Part shown: piece after piece, positions 16,911 through 25,252 of the stretch
Layout: the number at the start of each line of letters is the position of its first letter
Numbering within the stretch: the stretch's first letter is position 1
Assembly (NCBI RefSeq): GCF_017743975.1
Contig: NZ_JAGHRC010000012.1
Span: 1 to 60,254, forward strand
Origin: Ruegeria sp. R14_0
Lineage (GTDB): Bacteria; Pseudomonadota; Alphaproteobacteria; Rhodobacterales; Rhodobacteraceae
Direction: 5' to 3'
DNA: 60,254 nt
Translations under genes and position numbers: made by a program
The notes under the pieces: generated by a model
What the model saw: the letters and a program-made list of their open reading frames with translations, nothing else
Told to the model about the DNA's origin: nothing
The model's database searches: none

Positions 16911-18097
16911 TGCAGGTCACCCGATTCCCTTCTCGTGCGTCTGGTTTGTCGGATCGCATGTCCGGTTTCATAGCGCATCTGCGCATGAACGGAATGCGCG
17001 TCGGGCCAGCTGAGACGGGGGACGCATTGGCGGCGCTGGCGGCGGTTGAGGCGACGGATGTCAGACAGGCCCAGCAGGCACTTTGTGTGTTGCTGGCCGG
17101 CGATGCCGAAGATTGGCGGCGGTTCGATGACCTGTTCGAAGCCTACTGGTTCAACACCGGCAAGCAACGCACGGGAACCGCCCAAACCGCGCATGTGCGG
17201 GTTCAATCCGCCAAGCCGATGATCTGGCAGCAGGAAAACCAGGATAGTCAGGAAACCGAAACCAGTACGGATCAGGCCGCCGCACCTGATACCGGTGACG
17301 GGGAGGCCGTGGGGAGAGACGGGAAGCTGATCGCAACCCGTACGGCCAACCTGTCGCGCCGGGATTTGCGCGAGCTGATGGACGAAGACGCGCTGCGGCA
17401 GGCTGAGCAAGCCGCAACCGCCATCGCGCGTGCTATCCGCGACCGGCGCTCGCGCAGGCGCAAACAGGCGCTGCGCGGACCTGCGTTGGATATGCGTCGT
17501 ATACAGCGGGCCAGCCTTGCACGGGGCGGAGAGCCGATGGATCTGCATCGCCGCGCACGCCCACCGCGCCCGATGCGGATCGTGGCGTTGTGTGACGTGA
17601 GTGGTTCGATGACGGTCTATTCGCGGGTTTTTCTGGCATTCCTCAAAGGTCTGATCGGCAGTGGCACAGGGGCGGACGCCTATCTGTTCCACACCCGCCT
17701 GATGCGCGTCACGGATGCGTTGCGCGACCACGACTCGCTGCGGGCGGCGGGGCGACTTTCGCTGATGGCCGAAGGGTTCGGCGGCGGCACGGATATCTCG
17801 GGCAGTCTCGAGCAGTTTCTGAACGGCTATGGCGCGCGGGCGTTGAACGGGAGGACCATCGTTCTGGTCCTTTCAGACGGGTATTGCAGTTCCGACCCAC
17901 AAGCGCTGGGCGATGTGCTGGCTCGTATGCAGCGTAAGGCGCGGCGGATCGTTTGGCTGAACCCGCTGAAAGGCTGGCGCAACTACGAACCCATCGCCGC
18001 CGCGATGCAAGCCGCAGAACCCCATCTGGACGCGCACCTGCCCGCCAATACGCTTGAGGCGTTGGCGGCGCTGGAACCGCAATTTCGTAAGCTGTGA
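16910..18097 (+). CDS. coxE: CoxE, VWA-domain protein for CODH maturation
   Basis: The C-terminal half is a von Willebrand A domain with the MIDAS motif DVSGSM (CDVSGSMTVYSRVF) and a later threonine/aspartate pair (GGGTDIS, LSDGYCSSD). The N-terminal half is charged and low in complexity. MoxR ATPase plus VWA protein pairs act as metal-insertion or chaperone complexes, and CoxE works with CoxD to put copper into the CoxL centre. The ATG at 16910 is chosen because TGATG couples it to coxD; an overlapping GTG at 16907 would add one residue. Confidence 0.9.
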   Translation: MQVTRFPSRASGLSDRMSGFIAHLRMNGMRVGPAETGDALAALAAVEATDVRQAQQALCVLLAGDAEDWRRFDDLFEAYWFNTGKQRTGTAQTAHVRVQSAKPMIWQQENQDSQETETSTDQAAAPDTGDGEAVGRDGKLIATRTANLSRRDLRELMDEDALRQAEQAATAIARAIRDRRSRRRKQALRGPALDMRRIQRASLARGGEPMDLHRRARPPRPMRIVALCDVSGSMTVYSRVFLAFLKGLIGSGTGADAYLFHTRLMRVTDALRDHDSLRAAGRLSLMAEGFGGGTDISGSLEQFLNGYGARALNGRTIVLVLSDGYCSSDPQALGDVLARMQRKARRIVWLNPLKGWRNYEPIAAAMQAAEPHLDAHLPANTLEALAALEPQFRKL

Positions 18098-18108
18098 AAG
18101 GAGCCCAC

Positions 18109-18921
18109 ATGGCAAGCTTCGACATATTCGACACGATTGAGCAGCTTCGTAAAACTGATGAAGCCTTCTGCGTCGCCACAGTGTTGCGCACGGCGGACGC
18201 GACCTCGGCGAAGGCCGGAGGCAAGGCTGCAATCGCCAGGGATGGGCGGATACTTGGCCATCTGGGCGGTGCCTGCGTTCAACGTGCGGTGCGCGCCTCG
18301 GCCCAGCAGGCGCTCGCCAGTGGCACCCCGCAGATGATCCGGGTCAAACCTTCGGAAAAGGTGGTGAACATGACCGATCCTGACGGTGTTCAGACATTCA
18401 AAAGCGGATGCCCGTCCGGTGGTACCGTCGATTTGTTGGTTGAACCGTATCAACACGCGCCGCGTCTGGTGATATTCGGCGAGTCGCCGATTGCAACTGC
18501 TCTGGCGGCACACGGAGCGCTGGCCGGCTTCCGGGTTGTTCTGACCGATGGGGCCGAGACAGACGGTGAGTTTCAGCGATTCAAGATCGAAGACACTGCG
18601 GAATTAGGGGTTGAGGCGCGCGATTTCGTCGTTGTCGCCTCACAAGGCAAGGGCGATGCCGCGGCCTTGACCGCCGCGCTTCAGACCGATGCAGACCGCG
18701 TCTCGATGGTCGCCAGCCGTCGCAAGGCCGAGACGTTGACCGCCAAGCTGATAACGCAAGGCGTTGACCCGATCCGCGCCGCGCGGCTGAAATCGCCTGC
18801 AGGGCTGAATATCCACGCCATCGATCCCCATGAGATTGCCGTGTCGATCCTGGCCGAACTTGTTCTTTGGCGAAACAGTGACAAATCCAAAACGGAGTCC
18901 CATGATGAAAAGCGTGCTTAA
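18109..18921 (+). CDS. coxF: CoxF, XdhC/CoxF-family maturation protein
   Basis: The 270-residue protein fits the XdhC/CoxI family: an N-terminal domain with ATVLRTADATSAKAGGKAAI, and a C-terminal Rossmann-like domain with LVIFGESPIATALAAHGAL and the signature SRRKAETL followed by SPAGLNI. XdhC proteins bind molybdenum cofactor and help its sulfuration before insertion into the apoenzyme. The start is set by an AAAGGAG ribosome site eight bases before the ATG at 18109; a GTG at 18094 overlaps coxE and is less likely. The 3' end overlaps a short ORF that leads to coxG. Confidence 0.9.
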   Translation: MASFDIFDTIEQLRKTDEAFCVATVLRTADATSAKAGGKAAIARDGRILGHLGGACVQRAVRASAQQALASGTPQMIRVKPSEKVVNMTDPDGVQTFKSGCPSGGTVDLLVEPYQHAPRLVIFGESPIATALAAHGALAGFRVVLTDGAETDGEFQRFKIEDTAELGVEARDFVVVASQGKGDAAALTAALQTDADRVSMVASRRKAETLTAKLITQGVDPIRAARLKSPAGLNIHAIDPHEIAVSILAELVLWRNSDKSKTESHDEKRA

Positions 18922-19012
18922 GCGTTTGCGGTCCCTGTGGCCCGCGCGTCCCGAACAAACCCCGGAAGAGGCGACAGAAACCGCGCTTCTGGTTTATCCA
19001 AGATGCTGTTGA
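18902..19012 (+). CDS. Small ORF (36 aa) between coxF and coxG
   Basis: A 36-codon frame starts inside the last 20 bases of coxF, behind a good AACGGAG ribosome site, and stops 15 bases before coxG. It begins MMKSVLKRLRSLWPAR, a basic amphipathic stretch that could bind membrane, and ends in YPRCC with two terminal cysteines. It fills a gap that is otherwise hard to explain in a tightly packed operon. The ribosome site, overlap and strand agree with a real gene. I do not recognise the family and claim no function; absence from other roseobacter cox clusters would weaken it. Confidence 0.5.
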   Translation: MMKSVLKRLRSLWPARPEQTPEEATETALLVYPRCC

Positions 19013-19027
19013 GCAAAGGAAAGACAG

Positions 19028-19480
19028 ATGGAACTGAGTGACGAAGTCCGCATCAATGCGCCGCGGGATGTGGTGTACAAGGCCCTGAACGATCCCGAAA
19101 TCCTGCAGGAATGTATTCCGGGTTGCGAAGAGCTGATCCAAAACTCACCCGAAGACCTTGAAGCCAAGGTGGTCCTCAAGATCGGGCCGGTAAAAGCGCG
19201 GTTCGCTGGCGCCGTGACTTTGGACAACACCAACGCGCCTGACGGGTTTTCGCTGACTGGTGAGGGTAAAGGCGGCGCAGCCGGTTTCGCAAAGGGCGGC
19301 GCGGACGTAACTCTGGCGGAAGATGGGGAAGAGACCATCCTGACTTACACCGCCAAGGTCGAAGTGGGGGGCAAGATCGCCCAGCTAGGCAGCCGACTGA
19401 TAGCGGGCACCGCCAAAAAGCTTTCGGGCAAGTTCTTTACCCGGTTTGGCGAGGTTGTGTCGGAACAACCCGTAAGCTGA
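19028..19480 (+). CDS. coxG: CoxG, SRPBCC-fold CO dehydrogenase subunit G
   Basis: The 150-residue protein is a stand-alone SRPBCC (START-like) domain with the CoxG pattern: INAPRDVVYKALNDPEILQECIPGCEEL near the start, VVLKIGPVKARFAG, then a C-terminal helix RLIAGTAKKLSGKFF. CoxG is thought to recruit CO dehydrogenase to the membrane and deliver electrons to quinone. Some homologues have a hydrophobic C-terminal extension, which is absent here. An AAAGGAAAGACAG ribosome site precedes the ATG. It closes the cox operon and is followed by a hairpin. Confidence 0.92.
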   Translation: MELSDEVRINAPRDVVYKALNDPEILQECIPGCEELIQNSPEDLEAKVVLKIGPVKARFAGAVTLDNTNAPDGFSLTGEGKGGAAGFAKGGADVTLAEDGEETILTYTAKVEVGGKIAQLGSRLIAGTAKKLSGKFFTRFGEVVSEQPVS

Positions 19481-19511
19481 CACCGGCCCGCTCGGCTCTG
19501 ACCAAAGCAAA

Positions 19512-19541
19512 GCGCCTCCGTTCCGGGTGGATCGGAGGCGC
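19512..19541. terminator. Hairpin between convergent coxG and dctM
   Basis: A nine-base-pair stem (GCGCCTCCG / CGGAGGCGC) with a 12-base loop lies in the 82-base gap between two converging operons. On the minus strand it is followed by TTTGCTTT, so it fits a terminator for dctM better than for coxG, where no T-run follows. It may act in both directions. Confidence 0.55.
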
Positions 19542-19562
19542 ATTGGATTCCGAGAGACCGGT

Positions 19563-20882
19563 CTAGGGTCGTAAGCTGTCCAAATACTCTGGCAGCCACA
19601 ATACGATTTGGGGAAAGACAACCAGGATCGCAACCGCCAGCAGCATGAGCAGAAAGAAGGGCAGTGCGGCTTTTGCAATATCCCCCATCCGTTCGCCTGT
19701 AAGGCCTTGAAGTACAAACAGGTTAAAGCCCAGGGGAGGGGTGACGAGGCCGGTCTCGACCATGATGACCAGAAAAATGCCGTACCAGATCGGATCGAAT
19801 CCGGCCTGCACGACGATGGGTAGCGTGATTGGCAGCGTCATGACCGCAATCGAAATGCCGTCCAGAAAGAACCCCAGCACAATGTAGAACAGCGCCAACA
19901 GCGTGATCAAAAGGATTGGGTTGGTTCCCAATGCGCCGATGGCCTCAGCCACGTTTTGCGGCAGGTGCAGGTACCCCATGGCCGAGCTCAGAAAGCTGGC
20001 CGCGATCAGAATCGAACAGATCATGCAGGATGTCAGAGTCGCGTTTTTTGCGCTTTTCACCAGCAGGTTCCACTTTAGCTGACCTAAAAACGCAACAACC
20101 AGAACGGCCCCGGCCACGCCGACCGCGGCGGCCTCGGACGGTGTCGCAAGGCCGGAATAGATGCCGCCCAGCACCAGCACCATCAGGAACAGGATCGGAA
20201 CCAGATCCAGAAGGTGCGAGAAGGTCTCTTTCAGGCTGCTACCGATGCGAACCGGAGGTGCAACCGGAGGATCACGTAAATACCGGAACGCGATATAGCT
20301 GGAAAACAGCAGGCTGATCAGCAATCCGGGCAGAATCCCGGCGGCAAACAGTTTGACGATCGATTGTTCCGCCAGAACGCCATAGATGATCAGCATGATC
20401 GACGGTGGGATCAACAGGCCCAGACTGCCCGACGCAGCCAGCGATCCGATCGCCAGCGACCGGTCAAAGCCCTGTTCCTGCAGGGTCGGCAGGGTGATGC
20501 GCCCGACGGTTGCGGTGGTGGCCGAGCTGGACCCGGACACGGCGGCAAACAGCGTGCAGCCCAGAACGTTAGAATGCAGCAGACCACCGGGCACACGTCC
20601 AAGGACCGGACGAAGGCCGCTGAAGATACGCGCCGAGATATCAGAGCGGAATATGATCTCGCCCACGAATATGAACAAAGGTATGGCGACCAGTTCCCAT
20701 TTCATGGCGCTGGTCAGGATGACCTTTGTTGCGATCGATCCAACGCGCATCACCGGAAAGTCTAGGATGAAGATCAGGCTCAGCGATGCAACCGCGATCA
20801 ACGCCGAAAAAATCCAGACGCCAGCGCCCAGAAAGAAGAAGAGCAGAAGCAGGACAACCAGTCCGATCAGCAACGGATCCAT
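19563..20882 (-). CDS. dctM: TRAP transporter large permease (DctM)
   Basis: A 439-residue, highly hydrophobic protein with about 12 membrane segments. Recognisable family segments are AIPLFIFVGEIIFRS, the AAVSGSSSATTATVGRITLP stretch, and GLVTPPLGFNLFVLQG near the C-terminus. It is the ion-coupled translocation subunit of a TRAP system that takes up organic acids or similar solutes. The start shares one base with the dctQ stop, and dctP lies upstream in the same operon. No catabolic gene is attached, so the substrate cannot be inferred. Confidence 0.95.
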   Translation of the reverse strand: MDPLLIGLVVLLLLFFFLGAGVWIFSALIAVASLSLIFILDFPVMRVGSIATKVILTSAMKWELVAIPLFIFVGEIIFRSDISARIFSGLRPVLGRVPGGLLHSNVLGCTLFAAVSGSSSATTATVGRITLPTLQEQGFDRSLAIGSLAASGSLGLLIPPSIMLIIYGVLAEQSIVKLFAAGILPGLLISLLFSSYIAFRYLRDPPVAPPVRIGSSLKETFSHLLDLVPILFLMVLVLGGIYSGLATPSEAAAVGVAGAVLVVAFLGQLKWNLLVKSAKNATLTSCMICSILIAASFLSSAMGYLHLPQNVAEAIGALGTNPILLITLLALFYIVLGFFLDGISIAVMTLPITLPIVVQAGFDPIWYGIFLVIMVETGLVTPPLGFNLFVLQGLTGERMGDIAKAALPFFLLMLLAVAILVVFPQIVLWLPEYLDSLRP

Positions 20883-21394
20883 CAGTGGCCTCCTCCCAGT
20901 TGCAGGCGGTCAAAATCAAAGAGCACATCAAGCAAACGGACCAGCAGCGTCAGGATGAATATGCACAGGCCCAGCAACACAACGGCCTCGGGAATCCAGA
21001 GCGGAACCTGGGCCACGGTTTCACTGACCGCGCCGCGTTTGATGTTGCGTGTGATACTGCGCAGAACCAACCACGCGATCCCGCAGGACACGGTAAGCGT
21101 GGTGAGGATTGCAAACAGCTCAAGTATGCGCTGCACCTGTTTCGGAGCTTTGCTGAACAACAGGCTGACCCTGATGATTGACCCGCTGGACAGCGCTTGG
21201 GCCAATGCAAGAAAGGTCATCGCGGCAATTCCATAGGCGGCAAATTCATCCAGAACATGGGTGGAAGTGCTGAAAAGCGCCCGCAAAGTGATTTCAAGCA
21301 AGATGTGAAGGGTGATCACAATCATTACCAAAGCCGCCGCACCTGCGGCCATATTGGCAATAAGGGCATTGGTCGCCCGAATTTTGTTGAGCAT
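20882..21394 (-). CDS. dctQ: TRAP transporter small permease (DctQ)
   Basis: The 170-residue protein has four membrane segments, with the LEITLRALFSTSTHVLDEFAAYG segment that is typical of DctQ after the first of them. It pairs with DctM to form the membrane complex. It follows dctP by 82 bases and runs directly into dctM. ATG at 21394 is the only sensible start. Confidence 0.93.
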   Translation of the reverse strand: MLNKIRATNALIANMAAGAAALVMIVITLHILLEITLRALFSTSTHVLDEFAAYGIAAMTFLALAQALSSGSIIRVSLLFSKAPKQVQRILELFAILTTLTVSCGIAWLVLRSITRNIKRGAVSETVAQVPLWIPEAVVLLGLCIFILTLLVRLLDVLFDFDRLQLGGGH

Positions 21395-21475
21395 CGTTAT
21401 CTCCGGTCAACACACAAAGCCCCGCCCCACCCGGCCGGATGGGACAGGGCGCTGAAGGCTTTGTCCTTTGTCGGG

Positions 21476-22465
21476 TTAACCGCCGATCTTTGCGTTATAT
21501 GCCTCCAGAATGGCGGTGCCTTCATCGCCATAGCGTGCCAGCCAGACTTCGATGCCTGCCTGACCGGCGTTGCGCAGCTTCTCAAGGAAGGCGGGGTCCA
21601 GATCTTCGATCACTGTCACGCCCTGGCTGCGGGCGCGTTCAAAGTTGGATGCCACGCGCCGTTCGACGATTTTCCACTGGTTTTCCATAACCTCGGCCGC
21701 GGCTTCCATAACGGCGGCGCGTTGTTCGTCGGTCAGTGAATTCAGTACGTCGTTGTTGATCGTGGCGATGTTCAAGGGCGTGCCGATTGCGATCGGCATA
21801 TAGTGGTCCAGCAAATCAGGGAATTGCACCGAAAGTCCCGCTTCGGCCGAGGTCAAAACAGCATCAATACCGCCGGTCGACAGCTGAGGAACCACGTCGG
21901 CCCAGGACAATTGAACCGGAGCAGCACCAGCTGTCGTCAGGGTGACGGTTCCCAGTTGGTCGTACGTGCGGATTTTCAGATCGGCCAAGGATGCGTCGTC
22001 AACCACAGCCTTGTTGGCCCAGATACCAGCGGGTGGCCAGGGTGATGCCCACAATAGGGTCTGATTGTTGTGGGCCAGAACGGCCTCGTACTGCGGGCGG
22101 GCGATTTCGAACAGGGCGCGTGCTTGCGAGAAGTCCTCGGTCACGAAGGGCAGGCCGGACAGTTGGAAAATCGGGTGAATGCCCGAAATCGGGCCGGTGA
22201 AAGTGTCGGCCAGCGGCACTGCGCCATCAGCAACCGCGTCCAGTTGGTCCTTGGACCGGAAGCCCAGCGAGGCACCAAAGTGCAGCGTGATCTCGATATC
22301 GCCATTGGTCTTTTCGTCGACCAGTTCTGCAAATAAGCGATCGCCTTCTGCGTGGATCGACTTGTCGCTGTATTCGTTTGCCATGTCCCATTTGATGGAC
22401 TGTGCAAAAGCTTCGGTTCCAGCGACCAGCCCTGTTGCCAAGGACAGGGTTGCAAGAATGCGCAT
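21476..22465 (-). CDS. dctP: TRAP transporter periplasmic substrate-binding protein (DctP)
   Basis: The 329-residue mature-type protein starts with a signal peptide cleaved after AFA near residue 21. DctP features follow: KWDMANEYSDKSIHAEGDRLFAELV, and around residue 150 LKIRTYDQ, where the arginine usually forms the salt bridge to the ligand carboxylate. The conserved arginine suggests an organic acid ligand. A GGGAGG ribosome site precedes the ATG at 22465; an upstream in-frame ATG would bury the signal peptide. A candidate promoter with a dyad in its spacer lies about 180 bases upstream. No regulator gene is adjacent. Confidence 0.93.
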   Translation of the reverse strand: MRILATLSLATGLVAGTEAFAQSIKWDMANEYSDKSIHAEGDRLFAELVDEKTNGDIEITLHFGASLGFRSKDQLDAVADGAVPLADTFTGPISGIHPIFQLSGLPFVTEDFSQARALFEIARPQYEAVLAHNNQTLLWASPWPPAGIWANKAVVDDASLADLKIRTYDQLGTVTLTTAGAAPVQLSWADVVPQLSTGGIDAVLTSAEAGLSVQFPDLLDHYMPIAIGTPLNIATINNDVLNSLTDEQRAAVMEAAAEVMENQWKIVERRVASNFERARSQGVTVIEDLDPAFLEKLRNAGQAGIEVWLARYGDEGTAILEAYNAKIGG

Positions 22466-22642
22466 AGTGTTTCCTCCCGTGAGTGGATGACTTCTGGCGA
22501 TGCGGGCGAACGTTCCACCCGTCAGGTTTCCCGACCACAAATCGCTGCTTCCCCTGCTGGTCTTCTCTGTCAGCGCGACGGCGCAGTGTATTTCAGGCAA
22601 GCCCGCATGCCTTGCGTCAGTGGTTGCGACCTCAAGGCAATG

Positions 22643-22672
22643 TGTTTAGTGATCGTTAACTAACCTTGTAAA
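22643..22672 (-). promoter_or_regulatory. Candidate dctPQM promoter with dyad in the spacer
   Basis: On the minus strand TTTACA (22667-22672) and TAAACA (22643-22648) are 18 bases apart. A perfect inverted repeat TTAGT-N8-ACTAA (22646-22663) fills the spacer. This is where a repressor would block RNA polymerase. No regulator gene is next to it, so the regulator would act from elsewhere. Confidence 0.4.
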
Positions 22673-23029
22673 GCGTGGTCGATCCGAAAATCAATATTTT
22701 TTATTTCCACACGCAAACCGGGCCTCAAACATGCCTGTTCTGCACAAAAATACGGCAGTGAGAGTTATTGGGTTACGGGCCTGATTTTTTGGGAAAATTA
22801 CCCGTCACGGGTGCGTGGCGACTGAAAAGTAAGCGCTTTTCTAGCAACGCTGCCCTTCGTTGACCAGGAAGGCTGAGAACCGGTATCTCAAAAAAGCAGC
22901 ACCGTCTGTCTCGGGTTGTGCAGGGGCAGGCCCAGTGGACCGTTGGCAAACCCAAAAGTCAGTCCCAGGCGCAGCCGCAGGCACGATTTAATCGCCAGAG
23001 CACTGCGAAAAGCGCAGCAAATGTAACGG
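22673..23029. other. Gap without a recognisable protein gene
   Basis: No coding frame here is convincing on either strand. It holds short dyads: ACCCGT-C-ACGGGT (22800-22812), GAAAAG-N6-CTTTTC (22824-22841), TGAGA-N7-TCTCA (22873-22889) and CTGCG-N5-CGCAG (23003-23017). The last lies just upstream of a plus-strand terminator, so part of this stretch may encode a small RNA. Confidence 0.5.
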
Positions 23030-23048
23030 CCTAAGGATTAGGTTTTTT
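23030..23048 (+). terminator. Intrinsic terminator with no upstream gene on its strand
   Basis: CCTAA-GGA-TTAGG is followed at once by six T residues on the plus strand. The stem is short (5 bp, two more G-U pairs possible) but the T-run is ideal. All annotated genes for more than 3 kb upstream are on the minus strand, so it would end a transcript that starts in the gap, possibly a small RNA. Confidence 0.5.
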
Positions 23049-23056
23049 AGGGGATA

Positions 23057-23143
23057 TGGTGCCCAGGAGAGGACTCGAACCTCCACGTCCATACGGACAC
23101 TAGCACCTGAAGCTAGCGCGTCTACCAATTCCGCCACCTGGGC
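23057..23143 (-). tRNA. tRNA-Leu, anticodon CAG
   Basis: The minus strand folds as a class II tRNA. The acceptor stem is GCCCAGG with CCTGGGC, and the anticodon stem CTAGC/GCTAG encloses loop TTCAGGT, giving anticodon CAG (bases 23107-23109). A long variable arm (GTCCGTATGGAC) is typical of leucine tRNAs, and the T-loop is GGTTCGAGTCC. The 3' CCA is encoded (23057-23059). CAG reads CUG, the main leucine codon in GC-rich genomes. Confidence 0.97.
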
Positions 23144-23159
23144 AGGTGTCGTGGAGGGG

Positions 23160-23188
23160 CGTTTAAGCCTACTGGCGGGGAGGGTCAA
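23160..23188 (-). promoter_or_regulatory. Promoter of tRNA-Leu(CAG)
   Basis: On the minus strand TTGACC (23183-23188) and TAAACG (23160-23165) are exactly 17 bases apart. They end 16 bases before the tRNA 5' end, as expected for a strong sigma-70-type stable RNA promoter. Confidence 0.65.
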
Positions 23189-23340
23189 CCAGATTCGAGA
23201 AGATTTTTGAAAGTTTTTTTGACCCGCCTGAATTCACCTTGTTTTGGCTCGTCTTTTCGCTGCCGCGCGGCGTTATTGCGCCTTGTTTGATGCAGCCTGT
23301 GGCGCTAGATCAAATAGAAGCTACAAGCAGGAGCCCTCTG

Positions 23341-24324
23341 ATGTCCAAAATGGTCACGATTTACGGCGGATCGGGATTTGTAGGCCGTTATATTGCGCGG
23401 CGCATGGCCAGCGAAGGGTGGCGTGTCCGGGTCGCGGTCCGGCGTCCGAACGAGGCGATGTTTGTCAAAACCTACGGCGTCGTTGGTCAGGTTGAACCCA
23501 TTTTGTGCAATATCCGCGACGATGCCTCGGTTGCTGCTGCGATGCACGGGGCAGATGCGGTGGTCAATTGCGTGGGTGTGCTGAACGAACTGGGCAAGAA
23601 CGCCTTTGATGCCGTGCAGGCCGATGGCGCAGAACGGATCGCACGTCTGGCAGCCGAGCAAGGCATTGAACGCATGGTGCATATTTCTGCGATCGGAGCG
23701 GACGCGGAGTCTGACAGCCAGTATTCTCGGACCAAGGCACACGGCGAAGCCGGCGTGTTGTCCCATAGGCCAGATGCGATCATCCTGCGGCCGTCCGTGA
23801 TTTTCGGAACCGAGGATCAGTTCTTTAACCGGTTCGCCGGTATGACCCGAATGGGGCCGTTCCTGCCTTTGGTCGGGGCTGAAACCAAGTTTCAGCCGGT
23901 TTATGTGGATGACGTGGCCAAGGCTGCGGTTAAGGCTGTGCAGGGGCAGGCGGAACCGGGAATTTACGAGCTGGGCGGACCCGAGGTGAAAACCTTCCGC
24001 GCGCTGATGCAGCAAATGTTGGATGTCATTTATCGCCGCCGGGTCATCATCGGGATGCCCTTCTTTGTGGCGCGCATTATGGCAGGCGTGTTGGATATTC
24101 TGAAATTCGTCAGCTTTCAGCTGTTCCCGAACAATATCCTGACCCGAGATCAGTTGAAAAACCTGCGCCGCGACAATGTGGTGTCGGCGGATGCCAAAGG
24201 ATTTGCAGACCTTGGGATTGAGCCCGCAACGCTGGAATCGATTCTGCCGGACTATTTGTGGAAGTTCCGCCCTTCTGGGCAGTACGACGACATCCAGAAC
24301 TCGGCCAACAACCTGCGAACTTGA
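23341..24324 (+). CDS. NAD(P)-binding protein of the complex I NDUFA9-like family
   Basis: A 327-residue extended short-chain dehydrogenase-like protein. The N-terminus has the Rossmann motif TIYGGSGFVGRYIARRMA, and later segments include NCVGVLNELGKNAFDAV, HISAIGADAESDSQYSRTKAHGE and ILRPSVIFGTEDQFFNRFA. These match proteins annotated as complex I NDUFA9 subunit family, which lack clear catalytic activity and may bind NADPH structurally or modify quinone-linked processes. The start at 23341 follows an AGGAG site by eight bases; the open frame begins about 100 bases earlier with unlikely sequence. It converges on uppP with no spacing. Confidence 0.82.
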   Translation: MSKMVTIYGGSGFVGRYIARRMASEGWRVRVAVRRPNEAMFVKTYGVVGQVEPILCNIRDDASVAAAMHGADAVVNCVGVLNELGKNAFDAVQADGAERIARLAAEQGIERMVHISAIGADAESDSQYSRTKAHGEAGVLSHRPDAIILRPSVIFGTEDQFFNRFAGMTRMGPFLPLVGAETKFQPVYVDDVAKAAVKAVQGQAEPGIYELGGPEVKTFRALMQQMLDVIYRRRVIIGMPFFVARIMAGVLDILKFVSFQLFPNNILTRDQLKNLRRDNVVSADAKGFADLGIEPATLESILPDYLWKFRPSGQYDDIQNSANNLRT

Positions 24325-25128
24325 TCAGCTGTAGGAAATCACCAGCAGGATAACGCCCAGAATTACGCGGTAGATCACGTACGGCGTAAAGCTGACGCTG
24401 CGCAACAGGCGCATCATCAGGCTCAGGGCGAGCAGCGCTGAGGCAAAGGCAAAGACGGCGGCGATCGCGCCATCTCGGGCCAGTTGGGCGTCCGCATGTC
24501 GGATCACGTCGACCGAGAGCAAAGCCCCTGAGGCCAGAATTGTCGGAATCGACATAAGCATCGCAATCCGTGCGCCATCCTCGCGCGTGTAACCCAGTTG
24601 CCGCGCGCCTGTGATTGTAATGCCGGACCGGGACGTTCCCGGAATCAGCGCCAGAACCTGCCAAAGCCCCATGATCAGCGCGTCACGTGGGCCCCATTCA
24701 CCAGCCTGTTTGGTCTGCGGTCCTTTCTGATCCATCCAGTACAGCACAAGGCCGAAGACCAGCATTGTCCAACCGATGACGGCCATCGACCGGAATGCCT
24801 CGATCAGGCCGGTTTTGTAAAGAATGGCCCCGACGATCACAGTGGGAATCGTCGCGGTGATCAGGCCAAGTGCCAGCCGGGCCTGCGGCGTGTCGGTTCG
24901 GCCCGTCAGCGCGTGCGGCAGACCGATAAGGGCCTGTTTCACGTCAGACCAGAAATACAGGATCACCGCGCCCAAAGTGCCCACATGCACGGCCACATCG
25001 ATGGCCAACCCCTGATCATCCATTCCCGTCAGGCTGGGCAGCAGGATCAGATGGCCAGACGAAGAGATCGGCAAAAACTCAGTTATTCCCTGAATAATTG
25101 CCGCAAGAATCAATTGAAAAAGACTCAT
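24325..25128 (-). CDS. uppP: Undecaprenyl-diphosphate phosphatase UppP/BacA
   Basis: The 267-residue integral membrane protein holds both signature regions of the family: GITEFLPISSSGHLIL near residue 14 and PGTSRSGITITGARQLG near 165. It dephosphorylates undecaprenyl diphosphate so the lipid carrier can be reused for peptidoglycan and other envelope polymers, and overproduction gives bacitracin resistance. Seven to eight membrane segments are visible. It is monocistronic, and its stop codon abuts the stop of the convergent gene. Confidence 0.95.
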   Translation of the reverse strand: MSLFQLILAAIIQGITEFLPISSSGHLILLPSLTGMDDQGLAIDVAVHVGTLGAVILYFWSDVKQALIGLPHALTGRTDTPQARLALGLITATIPTVIVGAILYKTGLIEAFRSMAVIGWTMLVFGLVLYWMDQKGPQTKQAGEWGPRDALIMGLWQVLALIPGTSRSGITITGARQLGYTREDGARIAMLMSIPTILASGALLSVDVIRHADAQLARDGAIAAVFAFASALLALSLMMRLLRSVSFTPYVIYRVILGVILLVISYS

Positions 25129-25252
25129 CTGCCCCGCCGCGTTTTGGTCACGTCTTTGTTTCGCTCAATGGGTATAAGCGTGTTGTGAAAAAGGAAAGTG
25201 CGCATATAGGTCCGAATCGGAACTAAAAATTGGATTTATTTTCAAACTACCC

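Noticed and set aside
22840..23048. 6S RNA, tmRNA, SRP RNA or RNase P RNA in the gap
   Set aside because: None of the conserved sequences of these RNAs that I know was found; only a generic small RNA remains possible.
22988..23188. 66-residue minus-strand frame containing VAELVDALASGASV
   Set aside because: It is the well-known spurious translation of a tRNA-Leu gene, which lies exactly here.
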